DNA from: Embleya sp040605455
GTDB taxonomy: Bacteria; Actinomycetota; Actinomycetes; Streptomycetales; Streptomycetaceae
DNA length: 64,000 nt
NCBI RefSeq assembly: GCF_040605455.1
Contig: NZ_JBEXCV010000019.1
Location: 20,985-84,984 of the forward strand
Direction of reading: 5' to 3'
Position 1 is the first letter of the stretch, and each line of letters starts with the position of its first letter. The position numbers and the translations under genes were made by a program. Below, one piece after another: positions 25,891-33,653 of this stretch. The notes beneath the pieces were generated by a model. The model made no database searches. It saw nothing but the letters and a program-made list of their open reading frames with translations, and was not told where the DNA came from.

Positions 25891-26264
25891 ATGGACGACT
25901 GGCGTTTCGACGTACCTACGAGCGGCAGCAAGCACCTGCCCCCGGATCCGGGGTACATCAAGGGACTGGCCAGTCAGGGTTACCGCTTCGAGGAGGCCGT
26001 GGCCGACCTGGTGGACAACTCGACCGCGAGGAGCGCCGACTGCTGCTGAACAAGCAGTTCCGCGCCGCGCTGCTCGGCGGCCGACGCGGCGGCCTCAACG
26101 ACGTGCCGGTGCTCAAGACGCTGCTGTATCTGCTGATGAACGAGGCGTTCACAGGCGAGCGGATCGGTCCACGGGTCAAGGACAACCTGGACCTGTGGCA
26201 GTCGCTGCTGCTGACCGCGGTCAAGAGCGAGACCGCCAAGTACGGCTCCGAGAGCACCTCGTGA
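25891..26264 (+). pseudogene. Fused relic of a GHKL ATPase defence gene
   Basis: The 5' part (25891 to about 26027) encodes MDDWRFDVPTSGSKHLPPDP, YIKGLASQGY and RFEEAVADLVDNS, the N-terminus of a GHKL/HSP90-like ATPase up to its N-box. The frame then stops at 26049. A different frame continues from about 26028 with REERRLLLNKQFRAALLGG and LKTLLYLLMNEAFTGERIG, ending at 26264, the C-terminal end of this or a neighbouring protein. The middle with the G-boxes is missing, which implies an internal deletion plus frameshift. The end overlaps the next relic by GTGA. It resembles loci that pair a GHKL ATPase with Z1 and DUF4420 proteins. Confidence 0.6.
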
Positions 26265-26809
26265 GCGCCGACCATCGCAGCAGGCATCTGAGCTGCGACG
26301 CGCCGCGCGACCACCTCGACAACCGGATCCCGGTGGCACCCGGCACGAAGGCGCCGCGCCTGGGGATGCACGGGATTCGGGCGGTGTGTGTGCTGGACGG
26401 GGGTGAGCAGTTCCTCCAAGTGTCCATCGAACAGACCAAGCTGCTGCGCGAGTTCCACATCGTGTGTTGCGAGATCGCGGACCGCGTCCAGGTGGAGGGC
26501 TCGGCGCCGGTACCGGCCGTACAGGAAACGGTGCTGGCCTGGCGCAGGCTCCTGGCCCGGGGACGTCGGATGTCGCTCCAGGAGGAGATCGGCCTGTTCG
26601 GCGAGCTGCTCACGCTGATCGGCCTGGCCGCGCCCCGGCGCGGTTGCCTGCTGCTCTACCCCACCATGGAGCCCGATCAAAACGAACTCGTGATGGCCTT
26701 CGCCCTGGTCCCGCCCAGCAGCGCGATCTCCCCCGACCGCCGTCTCGTCGCGTTCCGCGCCAAGGACTCCTCCCGAGCCGCCTCCGCGATCGTGGCGGCA
26801 CCGGCCTGA
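26261..26809 (+). pseudogene. Truncated PD-(D/E)XK motif protein (DUF4420-like)
   Basis: The GTG start overlaps the preceding stop. The protein reads SADHRSRHLS..., then LLREFHIVCCEIADRVQVEG and VLAWRRLLARGRRMSLQEEI plus GLFGELLTLIGLA. These are the core helices of DUF4420 proteins, predicted PD-(D/E)XK nucleases of about 300-330 residues. The N-terminal part looks shortened. After GLA the frame changes to unrelated-looking APRRGCLLLYPTMEPDQNEL and ends early, so the predicted nuclease centre is gone. I judge it a degraded gene, although the frame is open for 182 residues. Confidence 0.55.
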
Positions 26810-27070
26810 CCGTCGTCCGTCATGCCCGAACGAGGCGACCCACCTCTCGGTGGCACCGCCCCGTTCATGGCTTCGCCCGAGGCCCGGGCCCGGCCCTCGG
26901 ATCGTGGTCCTGGTGCGCCCGGAGTGACCAGGGGATGCCGCCGTTGTCGAGACAGAGGTACACCGGGCCGTGTGCCGCGCGCCGCACCCGGAATGGTTCG
27001 CCGGCTGCGACCGTTGTTCGAAAGACGGCCGGCGATACCACGACCGCCGGCGAAACCGGAGGAGACGCGC

Positions 27071-27457
27071 ATGCCGACACCCCTGCGGGGCCACCGCGTG
27101 ACGACTGTGCACAGCACGCAGACCGTGACGGTCGAGATCGACGGAGAGATCGTCGCCCGAACCGAGCGCCCGGTCGTGCTGCACGAGACCGGACTTCCGA
27201 TCCGGTACTACCTGCCGCCGGGCGACGTGGACCTGACCCGCTTCAAGCCCACCGACACGCACACCACGTGTCCGTTCAAGGGTCAGGCGTCCTACTGGAC
27301 CTACCTGGGCAACGGCGACACCGGGCTGCGGACCGACGTGGCCTGGGCATACCCGGATCCGATCGACGCGGTCCCGGACATCGCCGGGCATCTGTGCTTC
27401 TACGACACCGTCGCCCGGGTCACCGTCGAGGGCGAGCCGCCTGCACCGCCGGCCTGA
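27071..27457 (+). CDS. DUF427 domain protein
   Basis: This 128-residue single-domain protein has the conserved strands TVTVEIDGEIVARTERPVVL, GLPIRYYLPPGDVDL, HTTCPFKGQASYWT and the closing AGHLCFYDTVARVTVEG typical of DUF427, a small beta-rich fold of unknown activity common in actinobacteria. The ATG at 27071 is preceded by GGAGGAG at ideal spacing; the upstream extension to 26822 is low-complexity and rejected. The 260 bp between it and the DUF4420 relic hold no gene I can support. Confidence 0.88.
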   Translation: MPTPLRGHRVTTVHSTQTVTVEIDGEIVARTERPVVLHETGLPIRYYLPPGDVDLTRFKPTDTHTTCPFKGQASYWTYLGNGDTGLRTDVAWAYPDPIDAVPDIAGHLCFYDTVARVTVEGEPPAPPA

Positions 27458-27523
27458 CCTACGACACCGCTCCCTCGCACCCCGAAACGACCGCGAGGCG
27501 GGCCGCAAGACGGCGGGAGGAGC

Positions 27524-27548
27524 CGGTACCGCCCCCTCGGCGGTACCG
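27524..27548. terminator. Hairpin between DUF427 gene and nbaI
   Basis: CGGTACCGCC (27524-27533) and GGCGGTACCG (27539-27548) form a 10-bp stem with a 5-base loop between two convergent genes, so it can terminate both. It is also part of a 15-bp direct repeat, CGGTACCGCCCCCTC, at 27524 and 27541. Confidence 0.55.
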
Positions 27549-27569
27549 CCCCCTCCCCTCGCCCGCCCG

Positions 27570-28583
27570 CTACTTCGTGGCGTTCACCAGGTCGAGCGCG
27601 ATGTCGACGATCATGTCCTCCTGGCCCCCGACCATGCCGCGCCGGCCGACCTCGACCAGGATGTCCCGGGTGTCCAGGCCATAGCGGACGGCCGCGTCCT
27701 CCGCGTGGCGCAGGAAGCTGCTGTACACACCCGCATAGCCGAGGGTCAGGGTCTCCCGGTCGACTTGGACCGGGCGGTCCTGCAACGGGCGCACGATGTC
27801 GTCCGCCGCGTCCATCAGCCGAAAGACCTCGCAGCCGTGCCGCCACCCCATCAGGTCCGCGACCGCGACGAACGCCTCCAGCGGACAGTTGCCCGCCCCC
27901 GCGCCCATCCCGGCCAGCGAGGCATCCACCCGGCGCACGCCGTGCTCCACCGCGACCACCGAATTGGCCACGCCCAGACCGAGGTTGTGGTGCGCATGGA
28001 TGCCGATCTCGGTCTCCTGCGCCAGCACCTCGCGGTACGCCCGCACTCGGTCGCGGACGCCGTCCATGGTGAGCCGGCCGCCCGAGTCGGTGACGTACAC
28101 ACAGTGCGCGCCGTACGACTCCATCAGGCGGGCCTGGCACGCCAGTTCGTCCGCCGGTGCGAGGTGACTCATCATCAGGAAGCCGGCCACGTCCATGCCC
28201 AGCTCGCGTGCCGCGGCGATGTGCTGGGCGGAGATGTCCGCCTCGGTGCAGTGCGTGGCCACCCGGACCGAGCGAACTCCCAGGTCGTAGGCCCGGCGCA
28301 ACTCGGCCAGGGTGCCGATGCCCGGCAGCAGCAGGGTGGTCAGCTTGGCCCGGGTGACCACCTCGGCCGCCGCCGCGATCCACTCGTCGTCGGAGTGCGC
28401 ACCCGGCCCGTAGTTGACGCTCGAACCGGCCAGCCCGTCGCCGTGCGCGACCTCGATCGCATCCACGCCGGCCGCGTCCAGCGCGGCGGCGATCTCACGG
28501 ACCTGGTCGGTGGTGTACCGGTGCCGGATGGCGTGCATGCCGTCCCGCAGGGTCACGTCCTGAACGTAGATTTCGTACGTCAT
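27570..28583 (-). CDS. nbaI: 4-hydroxy-2-oxovalerate aldolase
   Basis: The 337-residue class II aldolase splits 4-hydroxy-2-oxovalerate into pyruvate and acetaldehyde. The HMGL-like barrel starts DVTLRDGMHAIRH with Arg13, Asp14 and His17 of the active site. The metal histidines are in EIGIHAHHNLGLGVANS, and the C-terminal DmpG-like communication domain follows. The ATG at 28583 overlaps the acetaldehyde dehydrogenase stop (ATGA). In this family the two proteins form a complex that channels acetaldehyde. It is the last gene of the eight-gene operon, followed by a hairpin. Confidence 0.95.
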   Translation of the reverse strand: MTYEIYVQDVTLRDGMHAIRHRYTTDQVREIAAALDAAGVDAIEVAHGDGLAGSSVNYGPGAHSDDEWIAAAAEVVTRAKLTTLLLPGIGTLAELRRAYDLGVRSVRVATHCTEADISAQHIAAARELGMDVAGFLMMSHLAPADELACQARLMESYGAHCVYVTDSGGRLTMDGVRDRVRAYREVLAQETEIGIHAHHNLGLGVANSVVAVEHGVRRVDASLAGMGAGAGNCPLEAFVAVADLMGWRHGCEVFRLMDAADDIVRPLQDRPVQVDRETLTLGYAGVYSSFLRHAEDAAVRYGLDTRDILVEVGRRGMVGGQEDMIVDIALDLVNATK

Positions 28584-29497
28584 CGGGTGGCCGACCTCTC
28601 TGCCACGCGCAGCGCGGCCGACGTCATGATGTCCAGGTTTCCGGCGTAGGCCGGCAGGTAGTGGGCCGCGCCCTCGACCTCCAGGAAGACCGAGACCAAC
28701 CGCCCCGGCCCGCCGGCGAGTGCGGCAAGCGGGTCGTCCGAGGCGATGGCCCGGAACTGCACGTCCTGCTTGAGTCGGTAGCCCGGCACGTACTCGGCGA
28801 CCTCGGCGACCATGGTCTGGATGGACGCGGTCACCGCCGCCTCGTCGGCGTCATCGCCGATCACGCAGTACACCGTGTCTCGCATGATCATCGGCGGTTC
28901 GGCCGGGTTCAGCACGATGATCGCCTTGCCTCGAGCCGCGCCGCCGACCTGTTCCAGGGCGTGCGAGGTGGTCTCGGTGAACTCGTCGATGTTGGCCCGG
29001 GTGCCGGGGCCGGCCGAGCGGGAGGAGATGGACGCGACGATCTCCGCGTAGCGCACCGGCGTTGTGCGCGACACCGCGGCGACGATGGGCACCGTTGCCT
29101 GACCGCCGCAGGTGACCATGTTCAGGTCGGCCGCGTCCAGGTGCTCGTCCAGGTTGACCGGCGGAATCACATACGGGCCGAGTGCGGCCGGCGTCAGGTC
29201 GATCAGCCGCTTCCCGTACGGCGCGAGCACCTTGGCGTTGTGCCGGTGCGCGCCCGCCGAGGTCGCGTCGAAGACGATCTCGACGTCCGCGAAGCCGGGC
29301 AGCGCGATCAGGCCCTCGACACCCTTGTCCGTGGTCGGCACGCCGAACCGGGTCGCCCGGGCCAGGCCCTCCGATTCGGGGTCGATGCCCACCATCACGG
29401 CGAGTTCGAGCGTTCGGGACACTCGGAGAATCTTGATCATCAGGTCGGTGCCGATGTTGCCCGACCCGATGATGGCGACCCTGGTCCGGTCGGTCAT
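28580..29497 (-). CDS. nbaJ: Acetaldehyde dehydrogenase (acylating)
   Basis: The 305-residue enzyme converts acetaldehyde, NAD+ and CoA to acetyl-CoA. The N-terminal Rossmann motif is IIGSGNIGTDLM, the catalytic thiol is Cys130 in NMVTCGGQATVP, and PPVNLDEHLD and GPGTRANIDEFT are typical. It partners with the aldolase encoded directly downstream, and its start overlaps the stop of the upstream decarboxylase gene (ATGA), so three genes are coupled in translation. Confidence 0.95.
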   Translation of the reverse strand: MTDRTRVAIIGSGNIGTDLMIKILRVSRTLELAVMVGIDPESEGLARATRFGVPTTDKGVEGLIALPGFADVEIVFDATSAGAHRHNAKVLAPYGKRLIDLTPAALGPYVIPPVNLDEHLDAADLNMVTCGGQATVPIVAAVSRTTPVRYAEIVASISSRSAGPGTRANIDEFTETTSHALEQVGGAARGKAIIVLNPAEPPMIMRDTVYCVIGDDADEAAVTASIQTMVAEVAEYVPGYRLKQDVQFRAIASDDPLAALAGGPGRLVSVFLEVEGAAHYLPAYAGNLDIMTSAALRVAERSATR

Positions 29498-30636
29498 CGC
29501 TTCAGCCCCTTCGTGAGTTCCGCCAACTGTCGCGCCGACTCCGACCCCGGCTCCTGTATTGCGCCCTGGGTCGCGTCCTGTGCCGACACCCGCGCCGACT
29601 CCCGCGCGGTGCCGGCGGGTCCGGCGGCCTCGGCGCGCCGCCCATCGAGCCCGAAGAACCGTGCCGCGTTGCCGCCGAGGATCAACTCACGCTGTTCCGG
29701 GCTCAGTTCGGGGCATGCCCGGACCACCCCGCCCGGGTCCGACTCGCCCAGCGGGAACGGGAAGTCGGTACCGAGCATGACCCGGTCCGGCCCCATCACC
29801 TCGACCAGCAGCCGCAGCGCGCGCGGGTCGAACACGGCCGAGTCGACGTAGAACCGGCGTACGTACTCCGACGGTGGTCTGGGCGAGTCGGCCCGGACCA
29901 GGTCCCGGTTGTGCCAGGCGTTGTCGGCCCGGCCGAGCAGGAACGCGAAGCTGCCACCGCCGTGGCAGAAGCACAACTTCAGCGACTCGGGCAACTTCTC
30001 GAACGCACCCTGGAGGATCATTCCCAGGATGCTCAGCTGGGTCTCCGCGGGCATCCCGACCAGCCACGGCAACATGTGCCCGCGCATGCGCTCGCCGCCG
30101 AGCATGTCCCACGGGTGCACGAGCACCGGGATCTCCTCGGCGGCGCAGTGCGCGAGGAATTCCACGATCCCGTCGTCGCCGAGGTATCGCTCGCCGACGT
30201 GGTTGCCGATGTGCACCCCGCGGTGCCCGGCGGCCGCCGCCCGGGACGCGGTCTCGCAGGCCGCACCGATGTCCTGGAGCGGGACCTGACTCAGCGGCAA
30301 CAACCGCTCCGGGTCGAGCGAGCAGTAGTCCAGGATGCGGTCGTTGACCAGGTCGCACCACTCGACCGCCCGGGCGGTCTCGGCCGCGTAGCCGAACATC
30401 AGCGGCGTCGAGGAGATCGCCTGCGCGTCCACGCCGAGCGCGTCCATGTCGGTCAACCGGCGCTCGGGGTCCCACAGCGGCGCGATCACCGGTCGGTACT
30501 CGTCCTCGCCGCTCATCATCATCCCGGTGCCGTCGCCGTGGACCCGCAGCCACGGCTCGCCCGCGCCCGTCAGGATGCGGCTCTCGGCCTGCGAGATCCT
30601 CGGGAAGACGTGCGAGTGGACGTCGATGACAGTCAC
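29494..30636 (-). CDS. nbaD: 2-amino-3-carboxymuconate-6-semialdehyde decarboxylase
   Basis: This 380-residue amidohydrolase-fold enzyme removes CO2 from the ring-opened product of 3-hydroxyanthranilate. The metal site is built from DVHSHVFPR at residues 5-13, the His in LCFCHGGGSFAF, and the Asp in GTDFPFPLGESDPGG. The GTG at 30636 sits behind GGAGG and gives a product starting VTVIDVHSH. Compared with the usual 330-340 residues it has a C-terminal tail of about 45 residues rich in Ala, Glu and Ser. A 188-bp gap with a tandem repeat separates it from nbaC, the widest gap in the operon. Confidence 0.93.
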   Translation of the reverse strand: MTVIDVHSHVFPRISQAESRILTGAGEPWLRVHGDGTGMMMSGEDEYRPVIAPLWDPERRLTDMDALGVDAQAISSTPLMFGYAAETARAVEWCDLVNDRILDYCSLDPERLLPLSQVPLQDIGAACETASRAAAAGHRGVHIGNHVGERYLGDDGIVEFLAHCAAEEIPVLVHPWDMLGGERMRGHMLPWLVGMPAETQLSILGMILQGAFEKLPESLKLCFCHGGGSFAFLLGRADNAWHNRDLVRADSPRPPSEYVRRFYVDSAVFDPRALRLLVEVMGPDRVMLGTDFPFPLGESDPGGVVRACPELSPEQRELILGGNAARFFGLDGRRAEAAGPAGTARESARVSAQDATQGAIQEPGSESARQLAELTKGLKR

Positions 30637-30759
30637 GGAACCTCCGTGGTTCACCGCCGGGCTCGGCCGGCGGTCGGGGCAGTGGTGGAGATCGGGTGGC
30701 GGGGTCCGGTGCGGGGCGCCGTGGACGGCGAGCACTTCCGGCGGCGACGGCGGAGTCAC

Positions 30760-30801
30760 GGTCACGCGACACCGGGGTCACGCGACACCGAGGTCAAGCG
30801 G
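30760..30801. repeat. 16-bp tandem repeat in the nbaC-nbaD gap
   Basis: GGTCACGCGACACCGG and GGTCACGCGACACCGA are followed by a partial third copy (GGTCAAGCGG). It lies inside the operon between two coding regions and has no coding support. It might affect mRNA folding or act as an internal regulatory site. Confidence 0.7.
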
Positions 30802-30824
30802 CCCGGGCGCACAAGGCGCCGGGG

Positions 30825-31409
30825 TCACGCCGACGCGTCGGCTCGGAGCACGGTCCGTGGGCGCAGTGCGTCCGGCCATTGCCGGCCCGGGTGCGTCGCG
30901 CCGCAGTGCGGGCACGTGCGGTCGCCGTCGTAGAACGCCTCGAACAGCGGCGGCAAGTCGTCGACGATGGACTGGAGCTGCACCGGCAAGCGGTTCACCA
31001 GCCGGTGACACTCGACGCAGTACCACTCGAACGCGTCGACCAGGCCCTCGGCCCGGCTGAACTCGACCACCAAACCGATGCTGCCCACCTCCGGCCGCTG
31101 CGGTGAGTGCCGCACGTGCGGCGGCAGCAGGAAGACGTCGCCCTCGTTGATCTGGATGTCGACCGGCGGCTTGCCCTGCTCCTCCATCACCCGGAGCACC
31201 ATGTTGCCCTGGAGCTGGTAGAAGAACTCCTCGATCGGGTCGTCGTGGAAGTCGGTGCGCTGGTTGGGCCCGCCGACCACGGTGACCACGAGGTCGGCCT
31301 CGGTCCAGATCTGGATGTTGCCGACCGGCGGCTTCAGCAGATCCCGGTGTTCGTCGATCCACCGGGTGAAGTTGAACGGCAGGCCATTGGTCAGTTTCGG
31401 CAGGCTCAT
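30825..31409 (-). CDS. nbaC: 3-hydroxyanthranilate 3,4-dioxygenase
   Basis: This 194-residue cupin dioxygenase cleaves the ring of 3-hydroxyanthranilate. The Fe ligands are His55, Glu61 and His98 (RTDFHDDPIEEFFYQL and LPPHVRHSPQR). The C-terminal rubredoxin-like site has Cys131-x2-Cys134 and Cys166-x2-Cys169, as in bacterial enzymes. Its start MSLPKLTNGLPFNFTRWIDE is typical of bacterial HAAO/NbaC. It feeds nbaD product-to-substrate. The ATG at 31409 has GAAAGGAA just upstream. Confidence 0.97.
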   Translation of the reverse strand: MSLPKLTNGLPFNFTRWIDEHRDLLKPPVGNIQIWTEADLVVTVVGGPNQRTDFHDDPIEEFFYQLQGNMVLRVMEEQGKPPVDIQINEGDVFLLPPHVRHSPQRPEVGSIGLVVEFSRAEGLVDAFEWYCVECHRLVNRLPVQLQSIVDDLPPLFEAFYDGDRTCPHCGATHPGRQWPDALRPRTVLRADASA

Positions 31410-31437
31410 CTCGCGGTTCCTTTCTCTCGCGATCGGT

Positions 31438-31902
31438 TCAGGACTCGACGACGCCGGTGGTCCTCGACGGGGTGGATCGGTTCGGCCGCGGCAGGTACGC
31501 GACGCACGAGATCTCGATCAGCAGGTGCGGATGCGGGAGTTGGTGCACCGCGACGGTCGTGCGGGTGGGACCGGTCTCATCGAAGTACTCGGCGTAGACC
31601 TCGTTGTAGCCGCCGAAATCGTTCATGCTGACCAGATAGGTGGTGAGCGAGACCGTGTCGGCCAGGCCGCCGCCGGCCGCGGCCAGCAGGTCGGCGATGT
31701 TCTCGATCACCGCCCGGGTCTGCGCCCGGATGTCGAGGTCGGTGGTACCCATCGCGTCGGCGCTCGCACCGACGAAGCTGCCGTCCGGCCGCCGGGAGCT
31801 GGTGCCGGACACGTAGACGAAGTCACCGGCCCGCTTGACGTGTGGGAACCGGCCGCGCGGGGTGGCCTTTCCGGCAACCAGGATGCCGTCGTCGGCGCTC
31901 AT
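31438..31902 (-). CDS. nbaF: 2-aminomuconate deaminase (RidA/YjgF fold)
   Basis: The 154-residue protein has a RidA-like fold: FPHVKRAGDFVYVSGTSSRR, the long helix QTRAVIENIADLLAAAGG, TYLVSMNDFGGYNEVYAEYF and the terminal strands TTVAVHQLPHPHLLIEISCV. Close relatives in 3-hydroxyanthranilate and 2-aminophenol pathways hydrolyse 2-aminomuconate to 4-oxalocrotonate and ammonia. Its place between the decarboxylase and dehydratase genes supports that activity over a general RidA role. The ATG at 31902 overlaps the nbaG stop. Confidence 0.9.
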   Translation of the reverse strand: MSADDGILVAGKATPRGRFPHVKRAGDFVYVSGTSSRRPDGSFVGASADAMGTTDLDIRAQTRAVIENIADLLAAAGGGLADTVSLTTYLVSMNDFGGYNEVYAEYFDETGPTRTTVAVHQLPHPHLLIEISCVAYLPRPNRSTPSRTTGVVES

Positions 31903-32738
31903 CGGGTGGTCACCTCCGCGCGGCCGAGGCCGGCTGCGGACACGCGCACGTGCACGCCCTCGGGCAGTGGCATCGCGGCGGTGGCAGCCCCCGCGAGCAC
32001 GACCCATCCGGGCCTCAGTTCGAGGCCGACCTCGGCGGCCAGTCGGGCCGCCGCGATCAGCGAACGCAGCGGGTTGCCCAGGATCGCCGCCGAGGAGCCG
32101 CTCGCCACGACCCGCCCGTCGATCTCGACGAGCAGGCCCAGGTTGCTCAGGTTCATCCCGGTCGGGTCGTGCCAGGTGCCGAACCCGAAGCCGGCCGCCG
32201 ACGCGTTGTCCGCGATCACGTCGGGAAGCGTGAAATTGAAATCGGCGTAGCGCGAGTCCAGTACCTCGTAGGCGACCGCGACGCCGGCGATCGCGCGGAC
32301 CGCTTCGGCGGGGGTGACCGTGCCGGACAGCGGGCTGCCGATCAGGAACGCGATTTCCGGTTCGATCCGGGGATGGATCAGGTCGGCCAGGTCGAGCACG
32401 CCGCCCTCCTCCACCAGCATCGCGTCGGTGAGCAGGCCCCAGATCACGTCGTCCACGCCCATCTGGATCATCTTGGCGCGGCTGGTGAAGCCCATCTTGA
32501 CGCCGATCAGCGCCTCGCCCCGGCTCAGCCGGCGGTCGATCACGGTGCGCTGCACCCGGTACGCGGCGGCCAGATCGAGCTCGGTGGTGTCGGTGAGGCG
32601 GGCCACGGTCCGGTGGGCGAGGGCGGCCTCGTCGAGGGTCGCGGCCAGACGGGCGACGAGTTCGGGGTCCGCTGGTTGGGGGGCGGCCGGCCGTCGGGTG
32701 TCGACTGCCTGTATGTCGACTGCCTGTATGTCGCTCAT
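31899..32738 (-). CDS. nbaG: 4-oxalocrotonate decarboxylase
   Basis: This 279-residue FAH-superfamily protein belongs to the DmpH/XylI group, which decarboxylates 4-oxalocrotonate to 2-oxopent-4-enoate. Motifs are GVKMGFTSRAKMIQMGV, the metal site HPRIEPEIAFLIG, and YEVLDSRYADFNFTLPDVIA. The N-terminus carries a duplicated DIQAV from a 15-bp tandem repeat. Its neighbour nbaH is a paralogue of the same fold; in known pathways the decarboxylase and hydratase form a complex. Assignment of decarboxylase versus hydratase rests on motif style and operon order, and the two could be swapped. Confidence 0.85.
   Translation of the reverse strand: MSDIQAVDIQAVDTRRPAAPQPADPELVARLAATLDEAALAHRTVARLTDTTELDLAAAYRVQRTVIDRRLSRGEALIGVKMGFTSRAKMIQMGVDDVIWGLLTDAMLVEEGGVLDLADLIHPRIEPEIAFLIGSPLSGTVTPAEAVRAIAGVAVAYEVLDSRYADFNFTLPDVIADNASAAGFGFGTWHDPTGMNLSNLGLLVEIDGRVVASGSSAAILGNPLRSLIAAARLAAEVGLELRPGWVVLAGAATAAMPLPEGVHVRVSAAGLGRAEVTTR
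32701..32730. repeat. 15-bp duplication at the 5' end of nbaG
   Basis: TCGACTGCCTGTATG occurs twice in tandem, adding one in-frame DIQAV unit to the N-terminus of the decarboxylase. Confidence 0.8.
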
Positions 32739-33547
32739 GAGGTCTCCTCCTTCGATTTCGTCGCCGCGAATGCGACCCGGACGTCGCCGAGCCCGTCGAT
32801 CCGGGCCTCCAGCACGTCACCCGGGACGACCGCCACCATCGGGCCGAGTGCGCCGGTGAGCACGGTGTCTCCGGCGCGTAGCGGTCGACCGAGCCGGACG
32901 AGGGTGTCCGCGAGCCAGATCGCCGCGTTCAGCGGGTGGCCCAGGCAGGCCGCGCCGATGCCGGTGGAGACCGGCTCGCCGCGCCGCTCCAGAACCATGC
33001 CGGCGAGGCGCAGGTCCAGGTCGCCGAGCGCCACCGGCCGGGTACCGAGCACGTACATCCCGGAGGAGGCGTTGTCCGCGACGGTGTCCGCGAGGGTGAT
33101 GTCCCAGTCCCGCACCCTGCTGCCGCAGACCTCGATCGCGGGCAGCACGAAGGCGGTGGCTCGGATCAGGTCGGCGACGGTGTGCCGCTCGTGCGTCAGG
33201 TCGGCGTCCAGCACGAGCGCGACCTCGGCCTCGACTCTGGGCTGGAGCACGGCGCCGACCGGGATCTCGGCGCCGTCCGGAACCGCCATGTCCGCGTACA
33301 GCATGCCGCAGTCCGGTTCCTGGACCTGGAGTTGGCGCTGCACAGCGGCGGAGGTCAGGCCGATCTTGCGCCCGACCAGCCGGCGGCCCTCGGCGAGCCG
33401 ACCCAGGGTCAGCCGCTCCTGGACCGCGTACGCGTCCGCGACACCGGTGATCAGGTCGCGGATCGGCGCACACGGCACGCCGGTCCGCTCCGCGCCGAGC
33501 AGTCGTGCGGCGGCGGCGTCGATGGCCTCGCTCGTCGTCCCCGCCGC
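32735..33547 (-). CDS. nbaH: 2-oxopent-4-enoate hydratase
   Basis: This 270-residue FAH-superfamily protein of the MhpD/DmpE group adds water to 2-hydroxypenta-2,4-dienoate to give 4-hydroxy-2-oxovalerate. It shows LVGRKIGLTSAAVQRQLQV, the metal site PRVEAEVALVLD, and EVCGSRVRDWDITLADTVAD. The ATG at 33547 gives the family length; a GTG at 33619 would add 24 Thr/Ala-rich residues and sits closer to the nbaE stop with AAGGAA upstream, so the start is uncertain. A short ORF of 25 codons overlaps the nbaE stop by ATGA and may be an upstream leader. The stop overlaps the nbaG start. Confidence 0.87.
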   Translation of the reverse strand, partial: AAGTTSEAIDAAAARLLGAERTGVPCAPIRDLITGVADAYAVQERLTLGRLAEGRRLVGRKIGLTSAAVQRQLQVQEPDCGMLYADMAVPDGAEIPVGAVLQPRVEAEVALVLDADLTHERHTVADLIRATAFVLPAIEVCGSRVRDWDITLADTVADNASSGMYVLGTRPVALGDLDLRLAGMVLERRGEPVSTGIGAACLGHPLNAAIWLADTLVRLGRPLRAGDTVLTGALGPMVAVVPGDVLEARIDGLGDVRVAFAATKSKEETS

Positions 33548-33550
33548 CAT

Positions 33551-33574
33551 CCCTGTAGCTGTAGCTGTAGCTGT
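33551..33574. repeat. Hexanucleotide TGTAGC repeat at the nbaH start
   Basis: Three exact copies of TGTAGC and a partial fourth sit 4 bases upstream of the ATG at 33547 (minus strand), or inside the coding sequence if the GTG at 33619 is used. Slippage there would change the ribosome-site region or the length of a Thr-Ala run. Confidence 0.75.
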
Positions 33575-33653
33575 CGTTGTCACCGGTGTCGTCTCCGTCG
33601 TTGGTTCTTTCGCTGCCACTGTCGGAACCGTTCCTTCGGATCTTGCTGCGGAT

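Noticed and set aside
26865..27080. Minus-strand frame of 71 codons containing GPVYLCLDNGGIPWSLR
   Set aside because: The segment looks slightly protein-like, but the frame has no good start, ends in Pro/Arg noise and lies between a relic and an intact gene; too weak to call.
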